This document shows positions 40,156-49,667 of a stretch of DNA of 64,000 nt, in pieces. Every line of letters begins with the position of its first letter. Within the stretch, counting starts at the first letter, position 1. The stretch spans positions 1-64,000 of the forward strand of contig JAEUMD010000020.1 of assembly GCA_016793635.1 (NCBI GenBank), written 5' to 3'. The translations under genes were made by a program, and so were the position numbers. The notes below the pieces were generated by a model. The model was not told the origin of the DNA, searched no databases, and saw only the letters and a program-made list of their open reading frames with translations. The DNA comes from Hyphomicrobiaceae bacterium. GTDB taxonomy: Bacteria; Pseudomonadota; Alphaproteobacteria; Rhizobiales; Hyphomicrobiaceae.

Positions 40156-40306
40156 TCGGGCGTCCCTTCTTTTGCTGTTTTACCGGCAAGAGGATTTAAT
40201 GGCCATCGCCACGTTGTCCAGCCCCACCTTGTTGCGCCGCAAAAAATATTCTCAGCGGCGGTGCCACTTCCGCGGCAACGTCGTAACAGGGAGCTTATCC
40301 TAAGCT

Positions 40307-41146
40307 TCATATACCAGCACCGCCGAGCGGCTGGATCGCCTCGCCATTCGCCGACACCGCTCTGGCGACGCTTTCGATCAGCCGCAACTCGCGCCGGCGC
40401 GGGCCCGCTTCTATGACCATCTTGACGCCAGCGGTGGCACGCCCCACTGCCTCGGCATGGTCCACATCGTTCAGCAAGTGCCCGATCAGCAGGGCGGCAA
40501 AGAGGTCGCCCGTGCCGTGCGGAACGTCCTCCTCGCGTGGCACGACGGCCTGCCCGGCGGAATTTTCGCTGCTGAAAACGTTCGCGATATGCTTGCGCCC
40601 GGCCGGCACCGAGGTCGCGACCAGCAAGGCGGCGCCCATCGCCGACCCGGCCGCCTCGGCATCCGTGCCGGAGCGGACCGGACGGCCGGAAAGCCATTCG
40701 AGCTCATAACGGTTCGGCGTCAATATATCGGCGAGGGGCAGCAACTTGTCGCGAACGGCCACCGCCACTTCGTCCAGAACGTAAAGACCGCGCGGATCGT
40801 CGCCGATCACCGGATCGCAGAGATAGAGCGCGTCGACGCTCTCCTCGCGCACCATGCGCACGATGCTGCGGGCATCCTCGACCAGATCCACCGAAGGCAG
40901 ATACCCCGTCATGACGGCATCGATCGAGCGCAACCAGCCATTTGCCCTGAGCCCCTCGGCGATCCGACGGATTTGGCCCCGCTCGAACCAGATCCCGCCG
41001 ATATCGGGATAGCCGGCGTGAGCCGACAAGACGACTGTCGGCACGGCAAGCACCTCGTGCCCCATGGCGTGCAGCGTCGGAGCGACGGCGGCGAGGCCGA
41101 CGTGACCGTGGACGACGTAGGACGAGATGGCGAGGATGCGGGCCAT
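40307..41146 (-). CDS. pdxY: pyridoxal kinase PdxY
   Basis: A 279-residue PfkB/ThiD-superfamily kinase that phosphorylates pyridoxal in B6 salvage. The ATP/anion-hole motif is PHGTGDLFAALL, with catalytic Asp of GTGD. VLSAHAGYPDIGG, YLCDPVIGD and LTPNRYELEWLSG are typical of PdxY/PdxK. The start at 41146 fits the family N-terminus MARILAISSYVV. The gene is divergent from the lyase gene at 41331. Confidence 0.92.
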   Translation of the reverse strand: MARILAISSYVVHGHVGLAAVAPTLHAMGHEVLAVPTVVLSAHAGYPDIGGIWFERGQIRRIAEGLRANGWLRSIDAVMTGYLPSVDLVEDARSIVRMVREESVDALYLCDPVIGDDPRGLYVLDEVAVAVRDKLLPLADILTPNRYELEWLSGRPVRSGTDAEAAGSAMGAALLVATSVPAGRKHIANVFSSENSAGQAVVPREEDVPHGTGDLFAALLIGHLLNDVDHAEAVGRATAGVKMVIEAGPRRRELRLIESVARAVSANGEAIQPLGGAGI

Positions 41147-41330
41147 GGGCTCGTTACCGGAATGCGGCTGGACTCGGTGTGGATGGACGCGGGGCGCGGC
41201 GGAAGGCGACCCCGCCGACCTTCAGAATAACCAACCTTTGTGGGCTTGTAATTCCCGTGTCCCCGAATAGTGTTGCAGCGCAAAAACAATCCCACCCAGC
41301 CTGCCCAATCGCCGACAAGAGGTGCCGAAT

Positions 41331-42215
41331 ATGACCGTCCGCCCGCGCCGCAGCGTTCTCTACATGCCCGGCTCGAACGAGCGCGCGCTCGAAAAGGCGA
41401 AAAACATCCAGGCCGACGCCCTCATCCTCGACCTCGAGGATGCTGTTGCACCCGACGCCAAGATCGACGCCCGCAACAAGGTTTGCGCGGCCGTGAAGAG
41501 CGGCGGCTATGGCAAACGCGAACTCATCATCCGCGTCAACGGCCTCGAGACGCCATGGGGTGCCGACGACCTGTTCGCCGCTGCAGCCGCAGGCCCGGAC
41601 GCGATCCTCGTGCCGAAGGTCGGCCGCCCCGGTGACATCATCTCAGCGGCAAAGGTGCTGTTCGGCGCCGGCGCTCCCGAGAAGACGAAACTGTGGGCGA
41701 TGATCGAGACGCCGATGGCGATCCTCAACGTGCGCGAGATCGCGATGGCCGGGATCGAGCGCGAGCACCGCTTGACGTGCCTCGTGATGGGCACCAACGA
41801 CCTGCTGAAGGAAAGCCACGCGCGCGCCTACAAGGACCGCTTCGCGGTCGTTCCGTGGCTGTCGATGAGCATCGTCGCTGCGCGCGCCTACGGCCTCGAC
41901 GTGCTCGATGGCGTTTACAACGACTTCCGCGACGAGGCGGGTTTCCGCGCCGAGGCCGAGCACGGCCGCACGCTCGGCATGGACGGCAAGACCCTTATCC
42001 ACCCGGGTCAGGTCGCCATCGCCAACGAGACGTTCTCGCCCTCGGAAACCGAGGTGGCGTGGTCGCGCAAGATCATTGCCGAGTTCGAGAAACCGGAAAA
42101 CGTGAAGCAGGGCGTCATCACCGTCGAAGGGCGCATGGTGGAGCGCCTCCATCTCGTCATGGCCCAGCGCACCGTGGCGATCTACGACGCCATTCAGGCC
42201 CTGAGCACGGGCTGA
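41331..42215 (+). CDS. HpcH/HpaI-family CoA-ester lyase (malyl-CoA or methylmalyl-CoA lyase-like)
   Basis: A 294-residue CitE-like protein with a TIM-barrel fold. Motifs seen are RRSVLYMPGSNERAL, ALILDLEDAVAPD (Glu of the metal site), ELIIRVNGLETPWG, and AMIETPMAILNV. In this family, enzymes cleave malyl-CoA or beta-methylmalyl-CoA, or hydrolyse malyl-CoA. The downstream neighbour is mesaconyl-CoA hydratase, so the likely role is the ethylmalonyl-CoA pathway, which turns acetyl-CoA into glyoxylate and propionyl-CoA units. Lyase versus malyl-CoA thioesterase cannot be told from motifs. The ATG at 41331 has AAGAGG before it; a GTG nine bases upstream is an alternative. Confidence 0.85.
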   Translation: MTVRPRRSVLYMPGSNERALEKAKNIQADALILDLEDAVAPDAKIDARNKVCAAVKSGGYGKRELIIRVNGLETPWGADDLFAAAAAGPDAILVPKVGRPGDIISAAKVLFGAGAPEKTKLWAMIETPMAILNVREIAMAGIEREHRLTCLVMGTNDLLKESHARAYKDRFAVVPWLSMSIVAARAYGLDVLDGVYNDFRDEAGFRAEAEHGRTLGMDGKTLIHPGQVAIANETFSPSETEVAWSRKIIAEFEKPENVKQGVITVEGRMVERLHLVMAQRTVAIYDAIQALSTG

Positions 42216-42296
42216 GGTGCAAAGCCCGCCCACACGGCGCGAACCGACAGGCCGCGGCGGCGCGGCGCTGTGATCGAACAGAAGAACGGAACCGAC

Positions 42297-43355
42297 ATGC
42301 AGGCGACCAAGACCAACCCCGGCAACTACTTCGAGGATTTCAAGTTCGGTCAGATCCTCAAGCACGCGACTCCGCGCACCGTAACGCGGGGCGACGTGGC
42401 GCTGTACACCGGGTTATATGGTCCCCGCTTCGCCGTGCAATCGTCGGACGCCTTCGCCAAGGCGATCGGCTATGCCGAAGCGCCAGCCGACGACCTGCTC
42501 GCGTTTCATGTCGTCTTCGGCAAAACGGTTCCCGACATCTCGCTGAACGCGGTTGCCAACCTCGGCTATGCCGATGGCCGGTTCCTCAAACCCGTATTCC
42601 CCGGCGATACGATCTCGACGACTTCCGAGGTCATCGGCCTCAAGGAGAACTCGAGCGGCGACACCGGCAACGTGTTCGTGCGCTCGACCGGTCGCAACCA
42701 GAAGGGAGAGACCGTTATCGAGTACGTGCGCTGGGTGATGGTGAGGAAGCGCGACAAGGCAAGCAAGGCGCCGGAAGCGATCGTGCCCAAGCTGCCCGAG
42801 CGCGTCGCGCCGGAGCACCTCGGTGCCGCGGTGCCCAAACTCGATGTTGCAAAATATGATTTCGACCTCTCCGGTTCTCCCTACCGCTGGGGCGATTATG
42901 CGGTGGGTGAAAAGATCGACCACGTCGATGGCATGACGCTGGAAGAGGCCGAGCACCAGATCGCAACCCGCCTGTACCAGAACACCGCCAAGGTGCACTT
43001 CAATCAGCACACCGAGGCCAAGGGCCGTTTCGGCAAGCGCATTGTTTATGGCGGCGTCGTCATCTCGCTAGCTCGCGCGCTCTCGTTCAACGGTCTCGGC
43101 AATGCGTTCCATATCGCCGCGATCAATGCCGGACGCCACGTTGCCCCCTGCTTCGCGGGGGATACGGTCTACGCCTGGTCCGAGATCCTGGAGAAGGCCG
43201 AGCTGCCAGGACGCAGCGACGTCGGCGCATTGCGAACACGGCTCGTCGCGGTGAAGAACCGCAATTGCGCCGATCTACCGCTGAAGAACGCCGACGGCTC
43301 GTACGCCGAGGGCGTCATCCTCGATCTCGATCTTTGGTTGCTGTTGCCTCGTTGA
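42297..43355 (+). CDS. mesaconyl-CoA hydratase (beta-methylmalyl-CoA dehydratase), double MaoC-like
   Basis: A 352-residue protein of two hotdog/MaoC-like halves, as in the mesaconyl-CoA hydratase of the ethylmalonyl-CoA pathway (called Mch or MeaC in different organisms). The first half has NYFEDFKFGQILKHATPRTVT and LLAFHVVFGKTVPDI, and the second has TAKVHFNQHTEAKGRFGKRI and GRHVAPCFAGDTVYAWSE, where the hydratase Asp/His positions lie. It interconverts mesaconyl-CoA and beta-methylmalyl-CoA, the substrate of the lyase encoded just upstream, which supports both assignments. It starts 81 bases after the lyase stop. A GTG at 42270 is the alternative start. Confidence 0.9.
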   Translation: MQATKTNPGNYFEDFKFGQILKHATPRTVTRGDVALYTGLYGPRFAVQSSDAFAKAIGYAEAPADDLLAFHVVFGKTVPDISLNAVANLGYADGRFLKPVFPGDTISTTSEVIGLKENSSGDTGNVFVRSTGRNQKGETVIEYVRWVMVRKRDKASKAPEAIVPKLPERVAPEHLGAAVPKLDVAKYDFDLSGSPYRWGDYAVGEKIDHVDGMTLEEAEHQIATRLYQNTAKVHFNQHTEAKGRFGKRIVYGGVVISLARALSFNGLGNAFHIAAINAGRHVAPCFAGDTVYAWSEILEKAELPGRSDVGALRTRLVAVKNRNCADLPLKNADGSYAEGVILDLDLWLLLPR

Positions 43356-43967
43356 TTCGCGGCGCCAGCAGTACGGTTTGGAGCGCGAACAGCGGAAGCG
43401 GTCCGGCAGCGATGATACGCCGCTCGCCGCGCCGCGCTCCTGCATCGCCGTACTGCATGTCAGATGCACAGAAATTGAGAGCCGTTTGAGGGGCGGCGGC
43501 CGCCGAGGCCCACACCGTGGTCACGTTCCATCGATGGATTAATAGGACATCAATTCATATAATTAGTCTGCGATATTGATTATTTGGATCAGTTTACACG
43601 TTGCGCTGCCACTCGTTCGTCGGACTGCGGCCGCCTCCGACAAAGCGCAGCATTGGCTTTCGTTAAGGCGGCCCGCGCCAATGCATGCAGCTTGATTGCA
43701 AGCGAATTTCGCATTGGCAGCGGTTGCCCGTCGTATATTTGTTTAATGGTTCGCTAAGCCGCCAGCCCGATACTTCGACTCGGATAGTCACCCCATCGAT
43801 CCGTATACGGTTGCTCCGTAGGGCATCCATACGTAAGAGTTCCCACCGCACGGCAACCGACGCGCACGGCCAAGACCCCGGTTCTCGCGGCAGTACGGCG
43901 TAGCCCGCGAGATCCCAACATCTGACAAAAAAGCTCGAGGCGCCATGCCCTCAACCGGTAGTACGAC
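43356..43967. other. gene-free, partly AT-rich region
   Basis: About 610 bases with no supportable gene. The middle part (43530-43600) is distinctly AT-rich (attaataggacatcaattc and tatataat-like words) in an otherwise GC-rich window. No repeat, terminator or RNA fold was identified. It holds the promoter of the FAD protein gene. Confidence 0.45.
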
Positions 43968-44942
43968 GTGACAAAGCGAATTGCAGTCATCGGTGCCGGG
44001 CTCGCCGGGCTCGCTTGCGCGCGCGTTCTGCGGCGCTCGGGCGCTTATGTCGAAATTTTCGAGCAGGACCGTATCATCGGTGGCCGCATGGCCACGACAC
44101 GCATCGGCGCCGTCCCCTACGATCACGGCGCGCAGTACATCACAGCGCGTTCTGGGCAATTCCGCTCCTACATCGAAGAACTCGCTTCCTCCGGTTACGC
44201 GGCGCGATGGAAGCCGGTGACCGCTGCCGGCGGCGAGGGCGAGGGGCAGATGCTGCCTTGGTTCGTCGGCACGCCGGGCATGTCGTCGATCGTCCGCCCA
44301 CTCGCCGAGAGCGTACGCGTACATACGAACCGGCGCGCGCACACCATCGAACGCTCCGACAAGGCATGGCACATCTGGTTCGACGACGAATCCTCGGTCG
44401 GTCCGTTCGCAGCCGTGGCGATCTGCGTGCCAGCGGTCCAGGCTCAACTGCTCCTCGGCCGCCTCGACGAAATTGCCGACCCCCTCCGGCGCGTGCGCAT
44501 GCAGCCTTGCTGGTCGCTGATGGTCCGTCTCGAGCAACGCACGCTGCCGAATCAGGACGTCTATTCCGACATGTCGGACGTGATCCGCTGGATCGCACGC
44601 AACAACACCAAGCCCGGCCGCTCCATCAAAGGCGAGACGATCGTCGTGCACACGTCACCAGCGTGGACGCGGCAAACCGAGGATACCGAGCCCGAGGCCA
44701 TCGCTGAGGAGATCTGGTCGGAGGTTTGCCACGTGCTCGCGTTGCCGCCGGTGAGACCGACGCAGATGACCGCGCATCTCTGGCGCCACGGCCTCGTCGA
44801 CCAGTCGCTCGGAGAAAGCTACCTCTATTCGAGCTATCACAATGTCGGCTGCGCGGGGGACTGGTGCCTCGGGCGGTTGGCCGAGCATGCCTTTGAAAGC
44901 GGATCGGCACTGGCTCGTGCCATCGTTGCTTCACTCGACTAG
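43968..44942 (+). CDS. FAD-dependent amine-oxidase/renalase-like protein
   Basis: A 324-residue flavoprotein. The dinucleotide-binding loop is at the N-terminus (IAVIGAGLAGLACARVL), then EIFEQDRIIGGRMATTR (the GG-R motif of amine oxidases) and VPYDHGAQYITARS. The C-terminus SSYHNVGCAGDWCLGRLAEHAFESG is the family's second FAD contact (GD with downstream helix). It matches renalase-like bacterial NAD(P)/FAD proteins of unknown substrate. Start is GTG at 43968; the fold starts at residue 3, so no upstream start is needed. The gene is isolated. Confidence 0.88.
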   Translation: MTKRIAVIGAGLAGLACARVLRRSGAYVEIFEQDRIIGGRMATTRIGAVPYDHGAQYITARSGQFRSYIEELASSGYAARWKPVTAAGGEGEGQMLPWFVGTPGMSSIVRPLAESVRVHTNRRAHTIERSDKAWHIWFDDESSVGPFAAVAICVPAVQAQLLLGRLDEIADPLRRVRMQPCWSLMVRLEQRTLPNQDVYSDMSDVIRWIARNNTKPGRSIKGETIVVHTSPAWTRQTEDTEPEAIAEEIWSEVCHVLALPPVRPTQMTAHLWRHGLVDQSLGESYLYSSYHNVGCAGDWCLGRLAEHAFESGSALARAIVASLD

Positions 44943-45040
44943 AGCGATTCCGACGCGGATTCAGTCACCTTCTCGCACGGCCGCGTCGCCGGACGCCCAC
45001 CATTCAGCACATCTCGTTCGCGACGCCACTGGTTCAGCAA

Positions 45041-46345
45041 TCAATAGAAGTTGCGCGCAAATACGTCGTAGGCGGTATGGCCCCGCGGCGCGGATGCGGC
45101 ATTCGGGCCGATACCCCAGTTCTTTCTGGGCTTGGGCGCAACGGCGGCGGCCGGCAACTCAGCCGAAGTCAAAGACGCATTGGCGGCGGATGCGAGCGTT
45201 GAGATTGCCACTGCGTCGATCGGTGCCGCAGGCCGACGTTTGCGCACACCTTTGGACGCCAGAGTTGCGCCCTGCCGCAGTCCCTGAGGATTGGGAACGG
45301 GCACGGGCGGCGTAAGGGCGTTGTCGCGTCCACCCCGCACGGCGAGATCCGATGTGACGCGATCGCCGACGGCGGCTCCGAGAGGTTTCGCCTGGGCCGA
45401 AAAAACGGCAGGCGGACTGGAAGGCGACATTGACTGCCGGACTGGGGTGGTGGTGGAGCCCGAAACGTGCTCCGTCGCAGACGCCGAATCCGCCAACGCC
45501 GCATCAGCTCGGGCCACCACCGCCGGTCGGCCGTGGTTGTGCTGCATCCCGGCAGGGACCTCGGTAGCGCTACGATCGGAGTGCCACCCGGCAACCCGCG
45601 CCGCTGAGCCTGCGGCAAGCTTCACCGATCCGGTTGGCGTTGCCTCGTCGCGCGCATACTGAGCGTGACGCGAGATCGAAGCCTCTTCCCACGCTTCCGG
45701 CCGGCACGAGCACCCCTGCGTTTTGCCTCTGCGGAACTGGAATGCAGTGGGCAACGCCACATACGACCCCCCCCTGCGGTCCCGCATCGTCTCGGGCGCG
45801 CCGCCAGGGTTTGGCCAGACGAACAGACGTGCTGGAGCAGCAGCGCAGCGCGACTTGCACACCGCCTCGTCCGTGGCGAAGCGATCTCGAGTCGTCGAAT
45901 AGCTGATGGGGAAATAGGCTCCATCGCAGAGACGTACGCATACCGTGTGGAAGGTGTGCCCGTTGCCGTGGTACCAGTCCTCTGGCCCATCGGCGACGAC
46001 GTTGTCGCGAACAGATGCCTTGATGCGCTCAGCTTCGCTGTCACTCACACGCTCGAACAGTCGTGGTGCAGCCCGGGCATGCTCGAACGGTACCGTGTCG
46101 GCACCATCGGACTGGGTGGGAGGTGCGGCGAGTGCGCCCGACAGCCGAGGAGCCGAGACGGGCTCGAGGTCCTCGTCCACCGTCACCTGGACCGAGTGGT
46201 CGACCGTCTCGGCCAGTTGGCCCATCAGCCAGGCGCCACCGGCCGACGCAGCACCGCCAAGTACTGCGAGCATCACCGCGTAGCGAGCAAGGCCCGCCAT
46301 GGGAATCAGCTCGCGAAATGCCAGCATGGAACGCCAACGCTGCAC
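45041..46345 (-). CDS. DUF2865 domain protein, membrane-anchored or exported (copy 2)
   Basis: A 434-residue relative of the DUF2865 protein at 25811. Near residues 130-210 it has TVCVRLCDGAYFPISYS, CKSRCAAAPARLFVWPN and TQGCSCRPEAW, the same Cys pattern as copy 1. An N-terminal hydrophobic stretch (YAVMLAVLGGAASAGGAWLMG, about residues 22-42) may be an anchor or signal. The C-terminal half is low-complexity Ala/Pro/Ser/Thr-rich. It is longer than copy 1 and starts GTG at 46345 behind GAGAGAG; an ATG at 46327 is also possible. Function unknown. Confidence 0.82.
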   Translation of the reverse strand: MQRWRSMLAFRELIPMAGLARYAVMLAVLGGAASAGGAWLMGQLAETVDHSVQVTVDEDLEPVSAPRLSGALAAPPTQSDGADTVPFEHARAAPRLFERVSDSEAERIKASVRDNVVADGPEDWYHGNGHTFHTVCVRLCDGAYFPISYSTTRDRFATDEAVCKSRCAAAPARLFVWPNPGGAPETMRDRRGGSYVALPTAFQFRRGKTQGCSCRPEAWEEASISRHAQYARDEATPTGSVKLAAGSAARVAGWHSDRSATEVPAGMQHNHGRPAVVARADAALADSASATEHVSGSTTTPVRQSMSPSSPPAVFSAQAKPLGAAVGDRVTSDLAVRGGRDNALTPPVPVPNPQGLRQGATLASKGVRKRRPAAPIDAVAISTLASAANASLTSAELPAAAVAPKPRKNWGIGPNAASAPRGHTAYDVFARNFY

Positions 46346-46645
46346 GGTACTCTCTCGGCTGGTCTGACTTGGGTTGCGGATACAGTCAACGCTGTGACGC
46401 AGCGCAACATTAGCTGCGAATTCGTCCGGGCGCCAACCAATTACGATGTTTAGCTACTACCTTGCGGAAACATCTGTTTGTCATGTCCGATAAAGATGAT
46501 CGAGACGCGGAAAGGTTCCATCGCGGCAGCGGTCCTGCGCGCCCGACAAGCTGTCTCGTCATACGGGTCGCCAGACACGGCGTAAAGAGACGATCTCTGT
46601 ATGGATTAACGTAACGCAGCTTCGTGAAATGCGAGCAGGCTGGTG
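46346..46645. other. gene-free gap upstream of DUF2865 copy 2
   Basis: 300 bases with no gene. It is less GC-rich than the neighbours and should contain the leftward promoter of the DUF2865 gene. No motif could be named with confidence. Confidence 0.4.
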
Positions 46646-47620
46646 TCAAGGCGACACGACGACCTTGCCGACGGCCTCACGCCGTTCGATCAGGCTAATT
46701 GCTTTCTGGAACTGGTCCAGCGCATAGCGGCCATGCACATGCGGCGTCAGTCGCCCTTCGCCAATCCAGACGAGAACTTGTTCCATGTTGGCGAGATGGC
46801 CGGCGGGATCGCGCCGCACCGATTCACCCCAGAACACCCCGATCGCCGCCGCGCCCTTGAGCAGCAGCAGGTTGAGCGGCAGCTTGGGAATATCGCCCGC
46901 CGCGAACCCCACGACCAAAAGGCGACCCTGCCATGCGATCGCCCTCAAGGCCGGCTCGGTGAAGGGGCCACCGACGCAATCGTAGATTACATCGACGCCG
47001 CGCCCTCCGGTCGCCTCGCGGAGCGCCGACTTGAGATCGCCTGACGAATAATCGACGAGCACCTCGGCGCCGTGGCGTTTCGCCACCGCGAGCTTCTCGC
47101 CTGACGAGGCGGCGGCTATCACCCTCGCACCCATCAGGCTCGCAATCTCCACAGCGGCAAGCCCGGCGCCGCCAGATGCGCCGAGCACCGCGACCGTCTC
47201 ACCGGGCTTCAAACCCGCGCGGTCCTTGAGGCCATGGATTGCCGTTCCATAGGTGATCGCGATGCCGGATGCGACCTCGTCGCTCACACCGTTTGGCACG
47301 CGGGCGCATGCACCGGCATCCACCGCGACCTTCTCACGCGCACCGCCCCAGCCAATGTAAGCAGCCACGCGGTCGCCCGGTGCCAGGTTGCTCACCCCCT
47401 CGCCGACGCTCTCGATCTCGCCCGCGATCTCGCCCGAGGGCGAGAAAGGCAATTCGGGCTTGTATTGGTACTTGCCGCGCGTGATGAGAGTATCGAAGAA
47501 ATTGAGGGCGGCGGCGCGTACCCGCACGACGACCTGACCTGGCCCGGCGACGGGCTCCGGAACATCCTCGACGACGAGCGAGCCCGGACCATCGAGCGTC
47601 TTGCACAACACGGCTCTCAT
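46646..47620 (-). CDS. quinone oxidoreductase-like MDR protein
   Basis: A 324-residue medium-chain dehydrogenase/reductase of the quinone-oxidoreductase branch. The NADPH-binding Rossmann loop is AVLGASGGAGLAAVEIASLMGA, with VIYDCVGGPF downstream. It lacks the zinc-binding cysteines of alcohol dehydrogenases, which fits a QOR that reduces quinones or enones. The frame opens at 47650, but family likeness begins MRAVLCKTLDGP at ATG 47620, with TGGAGC before it. It is divergent from the SpoU methyltransferase gene. Confidence 0.9.
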   Translation of the reverse strand: MRAVLCKTLDGPGSLVVEDVPEPVAGPGQVVVRVRAAALNFFDTLITRGKYQYKPELPFSPSGEIAGEIESVGEGVSNLAPGDRVAAYIGWGGAREKVAVDAGACARVPNGVSDEVASGIAITYGTAIHGLKDRAGLKPGETVAVLGASGGAGLAAVEIASLMGARVIAAASSGEKLAVAKRHGAEVLVDYSSGDLKSALREATGGRGVDVIYDCVGGPFTEPALRAIAWQGRLLVVGFAAGDIPKLPLNLLLLKGAAAIGVFWGESVRRDPAGHLANMEQVLVWIGEGRLTPHVHGRYALDQFQKAISLIERREAVGKVVVSP

Positions 47621-47786
47621 GAAAATCGCTCCATCAGGTTCGGCCTGCATGTGTCTCGCGAGCGGTCAAAGCTGAAAATTGGCTTGATCGCAACCATCCG
47701 CGCGGCCATGAGAGCGCCGGATAACGACGGCTGGTCAAGCACGACCGCCGGCAACCGCACAACCTTCCCCCGGCGAGGCACCATCG

Positions 47787-48299
47787 ATGACCGCGACGAA
47801 CTGGCCCCCGACGCCTCGCGGATATTTCGCCATCGGCGCCGAGCGGATGTCGAAGGCGCTCAATCTCGGCAACCTGATGCGTTCCGCGCACGCCTTCGGC
47901 GCGAGCTTCACGTTCACGGTCGGCGCGACCTATCACGCGCTCGAGGCCCGTGCCGATACCTCGAAAGGCCAATGGCATTTGCCGCATTACAACTGGCGGT
48001 CGCTCGACGAGATGGCGTTGCCGCAGGGCTGCGTGCTGGTCGGCGTCGAGCTTACCGATGACGCGATCGATCTACCGAGCTTTCGCCACCCACTGCGCGC
48101 TGCCTACGTGCTCGGTCCCGAGATGGGTTCGTTGAGCGAGCCGCTGCTGGCGCGATGCCAGCACGTCGTGCGCATCCCGACGCGGTTCTGTGTCAACGTG
48201 GCGATGGCCGGGGCGATTGTCATGTACGACCGGGTGAAGAGCCTCGCACACTATGCAGACCGGCCGATGCGGCCCGGCGGCCCGCCCAAAATCTCGTGA
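47787..48299 (+). CDS. SpoU/TrmH-family RNA methyltransferase
   Basis: A 170-residue SPOUT methyltransferase with the trefoil-knot motifs: LNLGNLMRSAHAFGA (motif 1, with the catalytic Asn/Arg), AAYVLGPEMGSL (motif 2) and RIPTRFCVNVAMAGAIVMYD (motif 3, the SAM-binding knot). There is no N-terminal RNA-binding domain, so it resembles small TrmL/TrmH-type 2'-O-methyltransferases. The exact tRNA or rRNA target is not predicted. Confidence 0.92.
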   Translation: MTATNWPPTPRGYFAIGAERMSKALNLGNLMRSAHAFGASFTFTVGATYHALEARADTSKGQWHLPHYNWRSLDEMALPQGCVLVGVELTDDAIDLPSFRHPLRAAYVLGPEMGSLSEPLLARCQHVVRIPTRFCVNVAMAGAIVMYDRVKSLAHYADRPMRPGGPPKIS

Positions 48300-48379
48300 G
48301 CGGGCGGGTTTACGCCGCGAGCTTCTTTCGTGTATTACAGGTTGCAATTGACAACCCGACACTTGGAGCATTGGCAATT

Positions 48380-48904
48380 ATGAAGATGAAGCACCCCGGA
48401 ATGTTCAACCGTGGCGCCCTCGGCTTGGCTTTGGCTTCATGTTTTGCTTTCACTGGCAGCGCCAATGCCGCGCAGCTCGTCGAGAAATATGGTGACTGGT
48501 CTTTGTTCGTCCATGACGCCGCACAGAAGAAGATCTGTTTTGCAGCCACTCAGCCTGCGGCGACAGCAACGAAGGGCGAGAAGCGCGACGCCGTGTTCTT
48601 CTACGTTTCGGCATGGCCGAAGGACGGCGTGAAGACCGAGGTTTCGGTGCTGCTCGGCTACAAGATCAAGAAGGGGTCTGAAGTCACCGTCAACATCGGT
48701 GGCACGATCTTCAAGTTGTTCCCGCAGGACGATAAGGCGTTCGTCGCCGATCCGACACAGGAGCTGAAGCTGATCGATGCGATGAAGCGCGGCAGCAGCA
48801 TGCAGGTCGCGGCGACAGCGGAATCGGGCATGGCGACCGAGGATCGCTTTTCGCTCTCCGGTATCACCAACGCGCTGAAGAACCTCGACACCAAGTGTCA
48901 GTGA
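48380..48904 (+). CDS. invasion-associated locus B (IalB) family protein, exported
   Basis: A 174-residue exported protein with a signal peptide (MKMKHPGMFNRGALGLALAS..SANAAQ). The mature protein shows the IalB pattern: YGDWSLFVHDAAQKKICFA, FFYVSAWPKDGVKTEVSVLLGYKIKKGSE, FKLFPQDDKAFV, and a closing Cys (DTKCQ) that can pair with the Cys near the start. Named from Bartonella ialB, but in free-living alphaproteobacteria the role is unknown. The ATG at 48380 has GGAG before it; the longer frame from 48155 overlaps the methyltransferase gene. It converges with smr. Confidence 0.88.
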   Translation: MKMKHPGMFNRGALGLALASCFAFTGSANAAQLVEKYGDWSLFVHDAAQKKICFAATQPAATATKGEKRDAVFFYVSAWPKDGVKTEVSVLLGYKIKKGSEVTVNIGGTIFKLFPQDDKAFVADPTQELKLIDAMKRGSSMQVAATAESGMATEDRFSLSGITNALKNLDTKCQ

Positions 48905-48926
48905 CGCGCTTGGATCGCCACTTCGC

Positions 48927-49667
48927 TCAACGACGCCCGCGCAGGTGCACGTAGAGCGCGCCTTCACCGCCGTGACCGAGACTTGCCGTCGTATAGCTGA
49001 CGACGATCGAACGCAGCTCCGGCTCTGTCAGCCAGCGCGGCACGTTGCGTTTGAGCACGCCGCGTTCATCGCCCCACCAAGCCGGGTCAGGCCGGCCTCG
49101 GCTCGCATCGATCTCGTGACTATCTCCGGGTCGTGACGGCCGGCCCTTGCCAGTGATGACGAGCACCCAGCGGATGCCGCGCGACTGGCAGCCGAGCAGG
49201 AAGCTGCGCAGTGTCGAATGCGCCTCGTCCTGTCGCATGCCGTGCAGATCGATCCGCGCTTCGATCTCGATACGCCCCGACCTGATCCGGCGAACCGCCT
49301 TGCGATCGAAATCAGCGATCGGCGGCGGCTGATGTTTGGCCGGGTGCAATCTCGTCGGCGGCACCCCGGCGGCACGCGATCCGATGACTGCCGTACCCTC
49401 GGCGAGATGCCTTTGCAGCTCGGCCAGAGCTTCGTTTCGATCCGCGTGTCTCGGATCATTCAGCCCCGGAGGCGTGGCCATCGGCATAGGTGCTGCCGAC
49501 GGCGGCGAAGGCTCGTCACTCCGCTTTGAAACACGCCCTGTGCGCCGACGAACCGGCGCCACGGACTTGGCGACGTGCTCCCAGAGGCGGCGATCTTCAT
49601 CGCTCAAAACAACACGCCGCGAGGAGCGCTTCGGGCTCGCTGCCTCATCATCTCCCGACGCGCTCAT
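48927..49667 (-). CDS. Smr/MutS2-type domain protein
   Basis: A 246-residue protein with a C-terminal Smr domain. The N-terminal 130 residues are charged and low complexity. The Smr core has EARIDLHGMRQDEAH (LDxH-like motif, here DLHG), ITGKGRPS (TGxG motif) and GGEGALYVHLRGRR. Smr domains are nicking endonucleases in MutS2 and standalone proteins. Its start codon overlaps the mltA stop by 4 bases, giving tight coupling. The cluster Tim44-mltA-smr is conserved in many alphaproteobacteria. Confidence 0.93.
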   Translation of the reverse strand: MSASGDDEAASPKRSSRRVVLSDEDRRLWEHVAKSVAPVRRRTGRVSKRSDEPSPPSAAPMPMATPPGLNDPRHADRNEALAELQRHLAEGTAVIGSRAAGVPPTRLHPAKHQPPPIADFDRKAVRRIRSGRIEIEARIDLHGMRQDEAHSTLRSFLLGCQSRGIRWVLVITGKGRPSRPGDSHEIDASRGRPDPAWWGDERGVLKRNVPRWLTEPELRSIVVSYTTASLGHGGEGALYVHLRGRR

